Assembly (NCBI GenBank): GCA_025331435.1
Contig: JAIWNI010000046.1
Location: 62,001-126,000 of the forward strand
DNA: 64,000 nucleotides
DNA from: Choanephora cucurbitarum
Taxonomy: Eukaryota > Mucoromycota > Mucoromycetes > Mucorales > Choanephoraceae
Direction: 5' to 3'
The notes beneath the pieces were generated by a model. It did no database searches. It saw only the letters and a list, made by a program, of their open reading frames with translations, and had not been told where the DNA came from. Below, in pieces: positions 24,488 to 38,485 of this stretch (positions are counted from its first letter, which is position 1; each line of letters starts with the position of its first letter). The translations under genes and the position numbers were made by a program.

Positions 24488-25737
24488 ATGCAGATTACCG
24501 AACAATACTTTGAAGCAATTAGAAATGCCGTTGAGTCTATGCACAACGAAACCAGTTCAATAAGGCTTCACATTAGCAAAATTGACAATATTGAATCTAT
24601 TTTAGATAGAATGGATGCTCGAATGCAAAGAATTGAGGATAGACTTCAACAGCTTGAAAGTTCGTCTGTTCCTGAACCAGCTACTGCTCGCATCGAGACT
24701 TCCCGTGTAATTAGCTCACCCACGGTCGTTACTGAAGATGGCAAGATTAGAGCAAAAAAACTAAACGTAGATGATGTCAAAGACGTACTCAAAACTTTTG
24801 ACATCAATCTTCACCAGACAAGCATTAACCAGCTTTACATGTCAATTCGCAAGATATGCTACGGTAGAGCCAACAGTATCATCAGAAAAACTTATAATGG
24901 CGTTGCACCTAATTGGGGAGATGTTGGCTTGAATATCAAGAAGTCAGCCGTTGTAAAGGCCAGCCAAAGAATTATGAATGAGTTTCATGTTGACCTTTCT
25001 ATTTGTGATGAAGACTGGGCTGTAAGTTTCTTGATACAGAAGTCTTACAGTAACATAGTCAATCATATCAAAGGAAAAGGGAAAACAAGGTACGTATTTG
25101 AGGTTACGTCAAGTGTTATAATAACCATCATCTTTAGTGAGACAGCACAAAAAGAAGTTTCAGTTGCTGCTTCAGAGGAAAGTAGCGATGGGTTTGAAGA
25201 TGGCGAAGACATAGCCGACGAGATGGAGATAGAAGAAGCCGTAGAAGAAGAAGACGACTTTGGCTCTGACACCGAAGAAGATATGGAGATGGCTCCACCT
25301 TCTCAAAAGAGAAAAACGACAAAGGTATACAAACTAATAAATAGTCATTCACGTAGCAAACGTACTAATTCAAACTATATAAGTCTAAAGATGCCTCTAT
25401 GTCCAGTTCCTCTCTTGCCTCTTTTGCTCCTTCTCCTTCTTCTTTTTTCTCTGCTCCTGCTTCTGTTTCATACCTCAATTCTTCTGTTCTCTCTTTACCT
25501 GCCATTGCTTCTACTTCCTCCCCGGCTTCTGTTCGTGGTTTTTCTTTTGCTTCGCCTATGGACTCCTCTTTCTCTTCTTCTGTTTTCTCTGTTCCTGACC
25601 TTGGTTCTACTTCCACTCTTGCTCCTGCTCCTGCTACTTCTAAGGCTACTTCTAAGGCTAATAATACTAAGCGCGTTCCTGCTAGAAAGGCTACAACCAA
25701 GCCAAAAAAGGTTTCCAGAGTATCTAAAAAACAATAA
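24488..25737 (+). CDS. second CACTA-encoded protein, unknown (possible DNA-binding accessory)
   Basis: Three exons (24488-25089, 25138-25324, 25384-25737) give 380 residues. Intron 1 (48 nt) is a multiple of three and open, so it could be retained. The layout is a coiled coil (about residues 10-60, IDNIESILDRMDARMQRIED), a conserved-looking helical domain (about 90-200, with YMSIRKICYGRANSIIRKTY), a strongly acidic segment, a Ser/Pro/Ala-rich linker and a basic tail (KKVSRVSKKQ). The acidic and basic segments suggest a nuclear, DNA-interacting protein, perhaps analogous to plant TnpA that binds subterminal repeats. That role is inferred only from position and composition. I recognise no named domain. 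Confidence 0.7.
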
Positions 25738-25879
25738 AAACAACGATACACATTATTTGCAACAGAACTATATCTTACACATAGAATGCACAGTGGTATC
25801 TATGAGAAGCTCTAATTACATCTACAAACATACAGAAGTAAATTCATTCTGGCTTTGAGAGGAAGCATATCTCTTATTT

Positions 25880-26094
25880 CCCTCAATTTGATCTGAAAAT
25901 CAGATATTGTTCTCTCTTAATGCGCTTAATTAGATCTGAAATTCAGATCCTGTTTTCTGATAATTCACTCAATTTGATCTGAAATTCAGATGCTGTTTTC
26001 TGATAATTCACTCAATTTGATCTGAAATTCAGATCCTGATCTCTGATAATTCACTCAATTTGATCTGAATTTCAGATCCTGGTCTCTGAAAAAC
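25880..26094. repeat. subterminal 43-bp tandem repeats of the CACTA element
   Basis: Five successive 43-bp units start at 25880, 25923, 25966, 26009 and 26052. Each has the form CACTCAATTTG, then the palindrome ATCTGAAATTCAGAT, then a CTGTTTTCTGATAATT-like spacer. Units 2-5 are nearly identical and unit 1 is diverged. Regular palindromic subterminal repeats are typical binding arrays in CACTA elements. Confidence 0.85.
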
Positions 26095-26099
26095 GAGCT

Positions 26100-26169
26100 T
26101 TTCAGATGAAAAATCTCTGAAATTTCAGACGGATTTCAGTTCAAATTCAGATCGTTTTTAATCACAGTG
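26100..26169 (-). repeat. CACTA right terminal inverted repeat
   Basis: Read on the minus strand, the terminus is CACTGTGATTAAAAACGATC, followed by TGAATTTGAACTGAAAT. It pairs with the left end at 21011 at roughly three quarters of positions over about 40 bp. The flanking TCT at 26170-26172 matches the left flank. Confidence 0.8.
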
Positions 26170-28436
26170 TCTTATTATATACTCTGTTTAAAAGACAAAA
26201 GAGAGCAAGAACATGACATGCTTTGACTTTTGTGTAAAGTTGAAATATAGGCACTTCTTCAAAGAAAGCTAATTAGCTTAAGGAACTGTTACAGTTCAGA
26301 GTCTTGAAATTCCTCTTTGCAAATAGTCTATATGCATGAATTAGTAAGAAAATTACTGCAATCTCATTAAGTAGCATCACACGCTATTTTGTTCTTCTCT
26401 ATAAATTTAGCCGGTAGAAAATCAAATAGGATCTGTTAGACCTAACTAAAATAGACGAAAGATCTTAAAAAGCAGAGCCAATACTATCGGATAGAAAGAA
26501 TACCTACCATATTTGTCTAGCAGTCAGGTATTGGACGTTTATCTTCAATAGATAAAAGCAGACTAGAAAATAATTTAGGTATGACACAAGCTCTTTATAT
26601 GCATACGACCTTATTATCTTGAATTAAAGAAACAAATGTTTCTCAGAGTGAACAAACATTGTTTCAAAGAAATGATGGCAAAAAGAATCAAATGAGGAAC
26701 ATTAAAAAGAGAGCATGAAGTGCAGTTGTTCGACTATTTTTTGAAGCAAAAGGAAGCAGTTCTACTCTCTAAAAGGTTTTGGCTATTAAAAAAAAAGAGA
26801 AGAATGATGACAAGCATACTCTATACTTCGATCAACATATTAAAATAACGATGGGTCTGTGGGTGCTCATAGTGAAACTGATTTTCATGTGGGTTCATAC
26901 TCAAACCTACTTTCCCAGACATAATCCATAGCTAACTGTTTCTCATACAAGATCAAAGAATAGCATCCAAACATCATTGAGCTTGGAACTCTCTTTTTTG
27001 CATTAGACTTCTCCCGCACATCCCTGTCTCATCGTGTACTCTGTTACTGATGTGTCAGCCGCTCATTCTATTGGTATTAGTTGTTCTCTTAGTCCGAGAA
27101 TGTTTGAATTTATGGAACATATCCTGTTATGCTTTCTGGTTTTTTTGTACAACTCTGTCTGTCCTTGCTTGTTCTTTTGTTTGATAAATGCATTTATCTC
27201 TTACAAGTACCTCAAACAAGCATTCTTTCTCTTCTTATAACCTATAAATACCGTGCAGCTATTTCTTGTCAACCATCAGATAAGAAAAAGCTCTGTTTTT
27301 TCTCTAACAACTTTTGTTTTGCCAGAATGACAAGTCTTGTCAAAATTAAAAAGAGAGAAAGAAAATGATTCCCTACTGCTAAATCTTATTGTTGAATGTT
27401 CACAAGCAAAACTTATTGGCTTCTCCGACCAAGGTCTATTGACTTTTAGGTCCAAATGAAGCATCTTTCATACAAATGACGAAAGATATCATCTTAACCA
27501 AAAGAGTAGCCGTTTTTCCTTTGTATTTGCTGCCCTGTGTTCCCTTTGTTTGAACTTCTTATGATACAATTATATGGTATCATATTATTTTTCAAGTATG
27601 TCTGCTTTCTGTAAGTCACCTTTTTTCTTCTTTATTCTTTATGCGACCCGAAAGCAACCAGTCTGCCAATTGTACAAGAAACATATTGTACAATTATTGA
27701 AGCATGTTATGATATGCTGTTCAACTCTTGTCAGTTAATAAGTTTAGGATTTTCAAAAACTGTAAAAAAAAAAGATACGGATTTGCGTAATACTGAGTGT
27801 TTTATTTGGTAATGCTAAGTATCGCTATGTCTGAAATAAGCACGAACTGGTTTATCTGTTTTACCTTACATTGATCACAAGAAACGCAGGCGAACACACA
27901 ATACATAACAGTAAACAGTGGTCCAATCATTTTATTGTATCTGCTCTCATGCCGAAAGAGTGCAGCCATAAGCATAAGCCTTGAGCTGAAAAATAGATGG
28001 CAAACCTTGACATGACCCTTTTTCCTTAAAAGGAAAATCCACGTCGGCTCTTTTTTTTTCGTCATGCAAGAGAAATAAATAAGATGTTATGGTTTGATTT
28101 GTCAGCCAATATTACCAACCCATCTTGTATAGAATTTGTTAAGCAGAAAGCAAAAGAAGATAGATTGCTTCTGCTGATATATTTATGAGGTTGATATAAC
28201 CATTTTCACCTCTTTTGCTCTAGGTACAACAGTAAGATCAGAGCCTTTTTTTTTTCTTCTGTTGCTTGAGCATCAATTTGTGACTGGTGATCTATGGATT
28301 AGAAATCCAACATCTTTGTCTTTTTTTTTTCAAAGAATAAAGCCGAGAAAAGTCTCATTCCCTTTCTTTTTCCTTCTTCTCTATTCCTTCACTGCTTTAC
28401 CCCCCTCTATAGCTTTTGCTTTAATTGTATTAAATA
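26170..28436. other. non-coding stretch right of the CACTA element
   Basis: No gene is recognised in these 2.3 kb. The sequence is AT-rich with many homopolymer runs. Short open frames (for example 27034-27240) lack protein-like composition. The last 200 bp, pyrimidine-rich with a TAAATAATG context before 28437, probably contain the GCLM promoter. Confidence 0.5.
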
Positions 28437-29503
28437 ATGCCATCGCCTCACTTTACCAATCAAATCTCTATGCCTGATTTTGAGCAACTTGTTCTGTATA
28501 CGGGCAATGTTATGCGTACAACAACAACAGCAAACAACGCATGGAATCAAAAGTCAAATACCGAGGTTTGTCTATGAGATGGTTGAAAGGGTAGGCCTAA
28601 ATGAATAACAGAAAAGTTTGTTAGTTGATGCAAGCCATTCAAGACACGCTACAAATTTCTTTGTTCGGTTCTGATAAGCCATCTTTTCGTTATTATACCG
28701 AGACCAAATTGCTAGAAGTCCCTGATTTGAGAATGAGTAGCCGTATTCATCCTGATGATCGTGAAGATATAGAAGTTACAGGTAAGAAAACAGAAGGATG
28801 TTTACTGGACTAGAAACTGAGTTATCTTTCTTTAGCCAAACTCTTTTTCCTGGATCGCTGCGATGAACACCAAATTTCCAATATTGATAAAGCCATTCAC
28901 CATCTTCAACAACTACTTGATGTTCAGTCAATTGACACATTTGTTGTCTCGTTCGACCAGCAACAAGATGCTAGTGCAGTTGAGAAGGCATGGAAGGATT
29001 TAGAAGCTTATCATCATCGGGGTGTCATCTCTAAGCTTGGATTATCTGACTTTGACATCAGAGCATTAGAAGCTTTTCTGAAGAACCCAAAGTGCCAGGT
29101 AAAGCCTTCAATCGATCAAGTACACTTCAATCAATGCAGTGAATTACCCCGAGATCTTGTCGAATTTGGTAAGCAGAACGGGGTCGAGATCACTTTCAAT
29201 GGCGACACAACAGGTACTGAGATTGAAAATAATGAAACTGGGGAGGACAAGATAGGTTGACCAAGCCCTTTCGTGTTTGTTAGATATCCTTACTACAGAA
29301 TCATTGACAAAATTATTGAAGAACAACATTGCATTGAATGAGACAACACAAGTAAAACCACGCTGGGTTTTAAAATACAACGTCTTTTTCAAGAGTAGAA
29401 GTATTGTGGCAGATAAAGGGTAAGTCGTTTTCCTCGTTAAGACATTTTTCGGTGTATATAACTCTTCTCTTTAAGCTATATTGTTGTTGGTGATGTCATC
29501 TAA
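28437..29503 (+). CDS. GCLM: glutamate-cysteine ligase regulatory (modifier) subunit
   Basis: Five exons (28437-28565, 28625-28781, 28836-29213, 29284-29419, 29476-29503) encode 275 residues, almost exactly the length of animal GCLM (274). The start at 28437 was chosen because it is the first in-frame ATG; 28470 is an in-frame alternative. The aldo-keto-reductase-like fold is suggested by DTFVVSFDQQ, the LGLSDFDIRALEAFL block, VKPSIDQVHFNQC and DLVEFGKQNGVEI, which follow the family order. The subunit binds the catalytic ligase and raises its affinity for glutamate, controlling glutathione synthesis. Intron 1 has an unusual GTTTGT donor. The last coding exon is only 28 nt. Confidence 0.9.
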
Positions 29504-32146
29504 GCAACTTCTTCTTTACTGTCTGTACCCTTCTCTCCTTTTTACATAATTATAGAATCATTTGACAAACAAAAAAGAACTTGTGGATTTATAGCCCTGC
29601 AATCTAATATTTTAATTCGTAGTGCCTTTCTCTATTACCATTTCCATTCTTTTTCCCCTCAATAAATATCCTCAAATGAGCATTTTGTCCATCATTTCTA
29701 TTAACATTAAAGGGCTACTAAATAATACTTCTGGCTGTAATGGATTTATGTATGAAAGTAGTTTATAAAACATTCCAGCCTGCCTGAGTCAATTGTATGA
29801 GTAGTCTCTGAAAGAGAAGAAAAAAGAAGCTCTATCCAAGCATCCTACTAGGAGGGATATCCTTCTTCTTTTTTTCCACAAGTGGCTACCGAATGAGTTG
29901 ATCAGTGCTCAGCGCTGTTTCTTTTTTTTTAGAGTTCCGGCAGGAAGCCATTGTTTTATCTCATTGAAGATGAAATTTGGATCTCATACTACAACTAGAT
30001 GAACCGATTTCGAAGTGCAGATTTACTTGGCTTGAACAAAGGCTGACTGGATCAACATAACCTGATTCAATAATGCTGAATTTGTTCTTAAGAGTGAGGA
30101 TGGAGAGAGGTATGAGGAGAGACACATTGAGAGTATATGTAAGCTGGAATTGGATTTCATAAAGTTTCGAGCGTTATTTTTATGCAAACGATGCTCGTCT
30201 TTCTAGTGACCTATCGTCAAAAGGTTCAAGGTTTGGTTGATCACTATGTCCCTTGAACAGAGAGTGTATTTGCAAAAATAGTTGGGCAAGAACAAGGATA
30301 AAGAAGCTTTGAAGAGTAAGGTAGAGGAATCCTGCTTCATGATACTGGAACAGTTTTATTCACAGAAATAACCAACAGAGACAAATCGCATTAGGCGAGC
30401 TCATGAATGCCATTCAAGATACTCGCTCTTTGTATTGATTTTCAGTTCGTAACAAAAGCATACATTGTGTTGAGCGTATGTATATATTGGCATATGAAAC
30501 AAATAATAGCTGTTTTTTTTAGCTTCTTCAAGGCTTGAAGTATGATCGTTTCTTACTTTTGTGCCTGAAGCTTATCTAAGAAAAAAAAAGGGGCTTTAGA
30601 TCATACTCAAATATGCAATAAACCTCTTGTTATTTATTCGAGAAAAGCTCGATCTTACCACTTTACGGAAAAAATCTATAAACTCTGCTCTTTATGGCCT
30701 GCTTGGTTCTTTTGAACATATATGCATGACATTGTTTCGGCATTCATGATCTATTTTATCCCAGATCTTCTGTAGGCATGCTTTGAGTTTCTCGACATTC
30801 TTGAGCCTACCAATGCTACCATTCTCAGTCTGTACCCAGTGGTTCATTTTCATTCGCGAAAGTCTGACTGCGCCTTGGCCTAGAGATTGGAATTGCCGGC
30901 TCAGCTTATTGATACTTTTATGCTTCTCCAACTCTTGAAGGGGTTGAATCAATAAATCAGTATCCTATCTTCAACCGATGAAGATGCGGGGAAAGCGAAC
31001 GATACTGGCACCCCAGGTTCGCATATCCGTAGGCCAAATAGAGCTGAAAAAACTCAAGCAGCACATCCAGATATACGAAATGGGAATGCTAATAACAGTT
31101 GATTTCCCCCAAATTTCCATCAAGACAAAGTCTTACAGAGCGGAAGATAAAAAAAAAGTTGTCGTTTTTCTGTAAGCTGATGTACTCTAATTTCAGAAAT
31201 CAACAAATGTTTATGATACTACGCAGAACAAAAAGTGTCTTTTATTTCAATCATTCAGTAGTGCTACTAGCATCTTTTTAGTCTTCTCATTTTGATATGA
31301 TGATGATCTTCATTTTGTTTTAAACACATCAAAGCATGAAATCTGCTTTTACGGAAGATCGTTTTGTTCGACAACAATAGCTATTTGCATGGGCTGACCT
31401 AGAACAATAAAACCTGATCCATCTCTTTGTTTTGTCATAATTTAATTCAAGCCAGGTTGCTGATTCATCCAACATCATTAGAAATCAAGAAGAAAGAAAA
31501 ATTTTTTATTAAGAGATTATTGCTTACTGTTTTGTGTAACGCTTTACCGCCATACTGAAGTGTTGTTTTACTTTTATGGTAATTAAGTCTGACAATTGTC
31601 CGTTTTTTCTTTCGCTGATCAATTGCTGGTAGTACAAGCGATTCTCAATCAAGAAAAGCAAATACGCCGGAGAAATTGATCAGGCAAAGTTCTTTTTTGC
31701 TTCAAAACCTCATGACACAACCTTCCCATTGAAAGCGTATTGTTTCCTTCGTAACAGCCAAATGGAAGGCATAGACTTGATAGAATACGCTGCGTCTTCT
31801 ATGTGCTAATGTTGTTGGCTCTCTTTTAATTGATTGAGAGAAAGAGAAGAATAACGGAAATGCTGATCTAGATCAAAAGATCAAAGAAGAAGAAAAAACA
31901 GCTTAGGCTGAACTATTGAACCGATTTACTGTATGGCGTAGCACCTATATCCGAAACAGCCATGAATAGAATATTTCCATCCGTCGGTGCTGTTGAATCC
32001 AATAAATACAGAGTGTGTGTAACCTTGCGTATGAGATCTATATAAATTGATCTGTGATCCTGTCTTCGGGATGAGTTAACTACCTTTCTTCCCTCTTTCT
32101 CTTCTTTTGAATCTTCATTACCCTGCTATCTATTACTGTATATACA
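29504..32146. other. intergenic region with transposon debris
   Basis: These 2.6 kb contain no intact gene. A Tc1-like transposase tail lies at 30692-30952 (listed separately). Other stretches (about 29930-30480 and 30960-31180) look like decayed coding sequence but cannot be assigned. A TATATAAA box at about 32038-32046, roughly 100 bp before the MFS start codon, is a plausible core promoter for the next gene. Confidence 0.45.
30692..30952 (-). pseudogene. Tc1/mariner-like transposase C-terminal remnant
   Basis: A minus-strand frame of 86 residues contains RLKNVEKLKACLQKIWDKID followed by HECRNNVM. This resembles the helical tail of Tc1-family transposases (the ...L...W..ID...C..L..SM segment after the SPDLNPIENLW motif). 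The SPDLN motif itself is not preserved upstream and no matching terminal repeats were found, so only a fragment remains. Confidence 0.45.
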
Positions 32147-34049
32147 ATGAAGGAAGAACAAATGAACAGAACTATTGGCGAGATATCCGAAACAGGCATT
32201 GGTAGAAGTTCTTCTACTCTAGATGCTCGAGACCAAATCTCCATCCTAGACAAGAAAGAAGTGATAGAAGACAACAAAAATTTCAAATCAACAAAGGAAT
32301 TGATCAACTTCACTATTACCATCATTGGCATTATCATTGCCATGTTTATGATGTCACTAAACTCTACTGTTGTTGCTCCTGCCATGAGTACAATTGCTAC
32401 TCAATTAAATGGTGTTCAATCCCAAACTTGGATTGCTACAGCTTATCTTGTCGCACTCAACGCATTTCAACCACTTTCTGGCAAAGTAAGAAGCACTTTT
32501 GTTGATTTCTTTCCTTTGGGAATACAGATTATTAATCTCTTTCTTTTCCTTTAATTGTCAATCTATAGTTCTCTGATATTTTCGGAAGGTAAAAAAAAGG
32601 ATAATGCCTTTTGATTCGGCTTATACTGATTTTCTTTAATCTAATAGAAAACCTGTCTATTTATTTGGTATTATTTTCTTCTTTATCGGTTCACTCATCA
32701 ATGGTTTATCTACCAACATCAATATGTTAATCGCTGGTCGTGTCATTCAAGGTTTTGGTGGTGGTGGTGTCATGTCTATGACTTATATCATTATCTCTGA
32801 AGTTTCGCCCCCAGCTCTCCGTCCTCGATTCCAATCTATGTTATCTGTTGTTTATGGTATTGCTAGTGTAGTAGGCCCTTTAATTGGTAAGTGTGTTTAA
32901 AAATAACAATATGATTTTTGTGTAAACTTATTCATTCTTATGAAATTAGGTGGTGGTTTTGTTGATCACGCTGACTGGCATTGGGACTTCTGGTTAAACG
33001 TCATTCTTGCTGCCGTTTCTCTCGTCATTATTTTCTTCTACTTGAATGAAACTCGCCAAGCTACTGAATCTTCATTTGTTGACAAACTTAAGCGTATTGA
33101 TTGGTTGGGTAGCTTGTTCGCTATCGGCTTCATTGTCTGTCTTTTGTTGGCCATGAACTGGGGTTCGTCTTATGGTTGGTCAAGTGCTCATTCTATTGGA
33201 CCTTTTGTTGCTGCCGGTGTTGCCTTAGTCTTGTTGATCATCACTGAAGGCTGGATTGCTAAGGAACCTCTCATGCCTTTCAGTGTCTTATCTAACTCTG
33301 CATGTATCGTGGTTTATGTTTACATGATCACTTTAGGTCTTACTTTCATTGGTACTCTGTACTTTGGTCCTATCTTTTACCAAGCTGTATTTGATGCTAA
33401 CAGTACTACATCTGGCCTTCGTTTGATTCCCTTCATGGTTTGTCTTATTGTTGGCTCAGTTGGTTGTGGTTTCATCCTTCGTTTGCTCCCTCGTACCAAG
33501 TTCTATCTTATCTTGGGCTCTGCCTGTAACTTGATTGGTTATGGTTTGTTCTTTACTGTCAAAGAAAACAGCAGCTGGGGTCAACAGGCTGGTTACCTTG
33601 CCTTCAGTGGTTTTGCCTTTGGTATCTCTCAACAGAACTGTATCTTAAGCGTTCAGTCTGCTGTTGAAAAGAAGGATATTGCTGTTGCTACCAGTTTGAA
33701 CAACTTCTTCATGATGCTTGCATGTTCAGTTGGTGTTGTCATTTACCAGGCACTGTATCAAGTATTCTTGAAGGCTCAATTTAGCAAGCTGCCTGCTGAT
33801 GTCTTTGCCGCCGCTAACCAACACGGTGCTCTCAAGAACTACTTGTACATCAAGGATTTGCCTATTGATGTCAAGGTTCCCGTTGTGCATGCATACTACA
33901 ACGCTCTTCATATCTTGTTTATCTTACCTATTGTTGCTGCTGCTATCGGTTTCATCTTCACACTTTTCTGCAAAGATGTGCGTTATGGTGCTCCTACTGT
34001 GCCTCAAAAGAAAGATGAAGAAGCTGCTACTCTTCAAGAAAAAGCTTAG
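32147..34049 (+). CDS. MFS multidrug exporter, DHA2-type (14 TM)
   Basis: Four exons (32147-32485, 32569-32588, 32648-32886, 32950-34049) encode 565 residues. Exon 2 is only 20 nt and completes the MFS motif A region GKFSDIFGRKPVYLFG. Motif C appears as GIASVVGPLIGGGF. About 14 hydrophobic segments follow a hydrophilic N-terminus of about 55 residues. The N-proximal signature MMSLNSTVVAPAMSTI fits the drug:H+ antiporter-2 or siderophore-related branch (LDxTIVxxALP-type motif with Asp replaced by Asn). It probably exports drugs or small metabolites across the plasma or vacuolar membrane; the substrate is unknown. Confidence 0.9.
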
Positions 34050-36656
<2,607 letters not shown>

Positions 36657-36772
36657 AGCCTGTCTAATGATTGGCTGATGGGTTTCACAGTCAATGATTT
36701 TCTTAAAAGAAAAAAGAAAATGTATCAATTTTTTTCATTCTTTTTCTCTTTACTCAACTGGCTTGGCTCAAT

Positions 36773-37146
36773 ATGTCTGATATCAATAAGATTGATTTGA
36801 ATAGACAGGTTCGGAGACAAAAACAAGAAGCTTGGTTCCTGTTTTAAATTGCTCAAATTTCTCACTAGCTTCAAGAAGCTAAAGTATTAAACGCTGAACT
36901 ATCTCACTTAAAACCTAGCAGTGTAAGCATTTCTTTTGTACTGATGAAATAGCGACAATAACGAAGCATACAGAGACTTTATGAACGCCAGGTTCCTTCT
37001 TCAAACATATTTTTTCTCGCTCCAGATAATGAGGCCGTAAAGACGACAGGCTTAGGTAAGCCTTCATGATATACCCTCTGAATATCATCAACTAAAACAT
37101 AGTCATAGAACATCAGAAAAGATTAGAGCAACAATTGAAACAATGA
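36773..37146 (+). CDS. ASDURF: ASDURF/prefoldin-like small protein
   Basis: Four small exons (36773-36808, 36869-36922, 36974-37055, 37109-37146) give 69 residues; an alternative last acceptor at 37102 adds two. The core SSRLYERQVPSSNIFFLA closely resembles the NRKVYRQQQNSNIFFLAD core of human ASDURF (the ASNSD1 upstream-ORF protein), a beta-prefoldin-like subunit of the PAQosome. Helical segments rich in L, K and E flank it (LQEAKVLNAELSHL before, LEHQKRLEQQLKQ after), as in prefoldins. It lies 116 bp downstream of the Hsp70 stop on the same strand. The first intron has a weak GTTCGG donor, so exon 1 is the least certain part. Too short for routine gene calling. Confidence 0.65.
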
Positions 37147-37416
37147 TGCACCTCTTCTTCATCTCAGGAAAAAAAATGCAGTAATCTAAAATAAACTACG
37201 TATCAACTCGACATTATTGACCATGTATGTTTCAAAGACAATAACCATACAAACATGGCTCTCAGAGACCTGCTTCATTTCGTAAAATGGAAGAATTGAT
37301 ACGATAGAGATCATGTCAAGTCCAAGTCGTTTGAAGGTGGAGATACAACGATTTGCAACTATTTTAAACATATGGTTGGTTAGTTTATTGACGAAGCATG
37401 CAATGGGTTCAAACAG

Positions 37417-38485
37417 TTAGGCCTTCTTGTCTTCTGCATAGTAAAGACCAATTTCATGTCGCCAAGTATCCATAGCTCTGACTTGACCAAGACTGTCTTC
37501 CCAACTCATATCATGGCATTCCAACTTTCCTTCTAAGATAGCTTTGGTGACAGACTCGATTTCGTACACATAAAGATCAGCCTGTTCAAGCACGACAGGG
37601 ACTACTTGCATAGATTTGCCATAGGTTGTCCATTCAATCTGAACAGGACCTAATTGAGTCAGATCGGGACGCCATAAGTTGGCTACCTTCAACACACCTT
37701 CACTACCTAAGACCTCCACACTGCTGTCTGCATCCGCAAAGATGCCTGCAAACAATTGTGCTGTTATATGTCCTTCAAACTCGAGACAAGCATTCGACCA
37801 TTCATCTACCTGAGTCTCTGGTTGAACATGACCTGTTGCCTTTATCTTGATTGGATTAGTACCGGCAACCAATCGAGCAAAAGACATAGGATCTAGTGAA
37901 TAATATGAGTACTCTGTGTGAGAGAGATATGCTATTATTGTACCTACATCCACCAATATCCAGAATAGCACCACCACCCAGTTGATTAAGCCATAATCGA
38001 GAGCTAGGGCCTAGAGGCCTTCCGTCGAACGAAAACTGAGCGCGAATAACTTTGACTTGACCTATAGCCCCTGAATGAATCATATCAACTAGTTGCTTTG
38101 TTTGTGGATGACACTTGTACATATAAGCCTCCATTACAAAAACGTTGCATTCCTTTGCTGTTTCTAAAATGGTTTCTACTTGTTGTGTACACATGGCCAT
38201 AGGTTTCTCGATCAGCATGTGTTTGCCTGAGCGGGCAGCAAGTAAAGCTAGTTCATAGTGTTGAGGATGAGGTGTTGCTATATACACGATGTCCACTTGG
38301 TCACTGGCTAGCAAAGCTTCGTAACTACCAAAACTATAAGGCACTTGAAAGGACTCTGCGAATTTCTTGGCTGTTTCTAGTGAGCGACTACCTACAGCCA
38401 CCAGCTGCCCCTTGTCAGTTATTTCAAGCGATTTTGCAAACGTATGGGCAATACTGCCTGTACCGAGAATACCCCACTTTAACAT
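37417..38485 (-). CDS. Gfo/Idh/MocA oxidoreductase, dihydrodiol dehydrogenase-like
   Basis: Two exons (38485-37948, 37892-37417) encode 337 residues, the usual family length. The Rossmann motif GILGTGSIAHTFAKSL is at the N-terminus and the EKPMAM motif (Lys near residue 95) is typical of this superfamily. The MEAYMYKCHPQTKQLVDMI block is typical of trans-1,2-dihydrobenzene-1,2-diol / D-xylose-NADP dehydrogenases. The intron join gives ILDIGGYPMSFARLVAG, which is conserved. It would oxidise a sugar or dihydrodiol with NADP. An upstream in-frame ATG at 38539 exists but would add a hydrophobic stretch not usual for the family. Confidence 0.9.

Larger units (their letters stand above)
21011..26169. 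mobile_element. complete CACTA-superfamily DNA transposon (5,159 bp)
   Basis: The left end starts CACTATGGAAAG. The right end, read on the minus strand, starts CACTGTGATTAA. About 40 bp of the two ends are imperfect inverted repeats sharing the TCTGA..TTGA.CTGAAAT pattern. Both ends are flanked by the same trinucleotide TCT (21008-21010 and 26170-26172), the 3-bp duplication expected of CACTA/EnSpm elements. Inside are two divergent genes: a tnp2-type transposase (minus) and a second protein (plus). Subterminal arrays of an ATCTGAA motif lie near both ends. No stop or frameshift is seen in either gene, so the copy may be recent or still able to move. Confidence 0.88.

Noticed and set aside
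25365..25751. Minus-strand open frames over the Ser-rich exon of the second CACTA gene
   Set aside because: They are antisense shadows created by the TCT/GCT-rich sequence; the plus strand splices correctly into the gene.
29040..29110. Possible extra intron in the GCLM gene at GTAAAG (29100)
   Set aside because: Reading straight through gives PKCQVKPSIDQVHFNQC, which is conserved in the family, so the site is not used.
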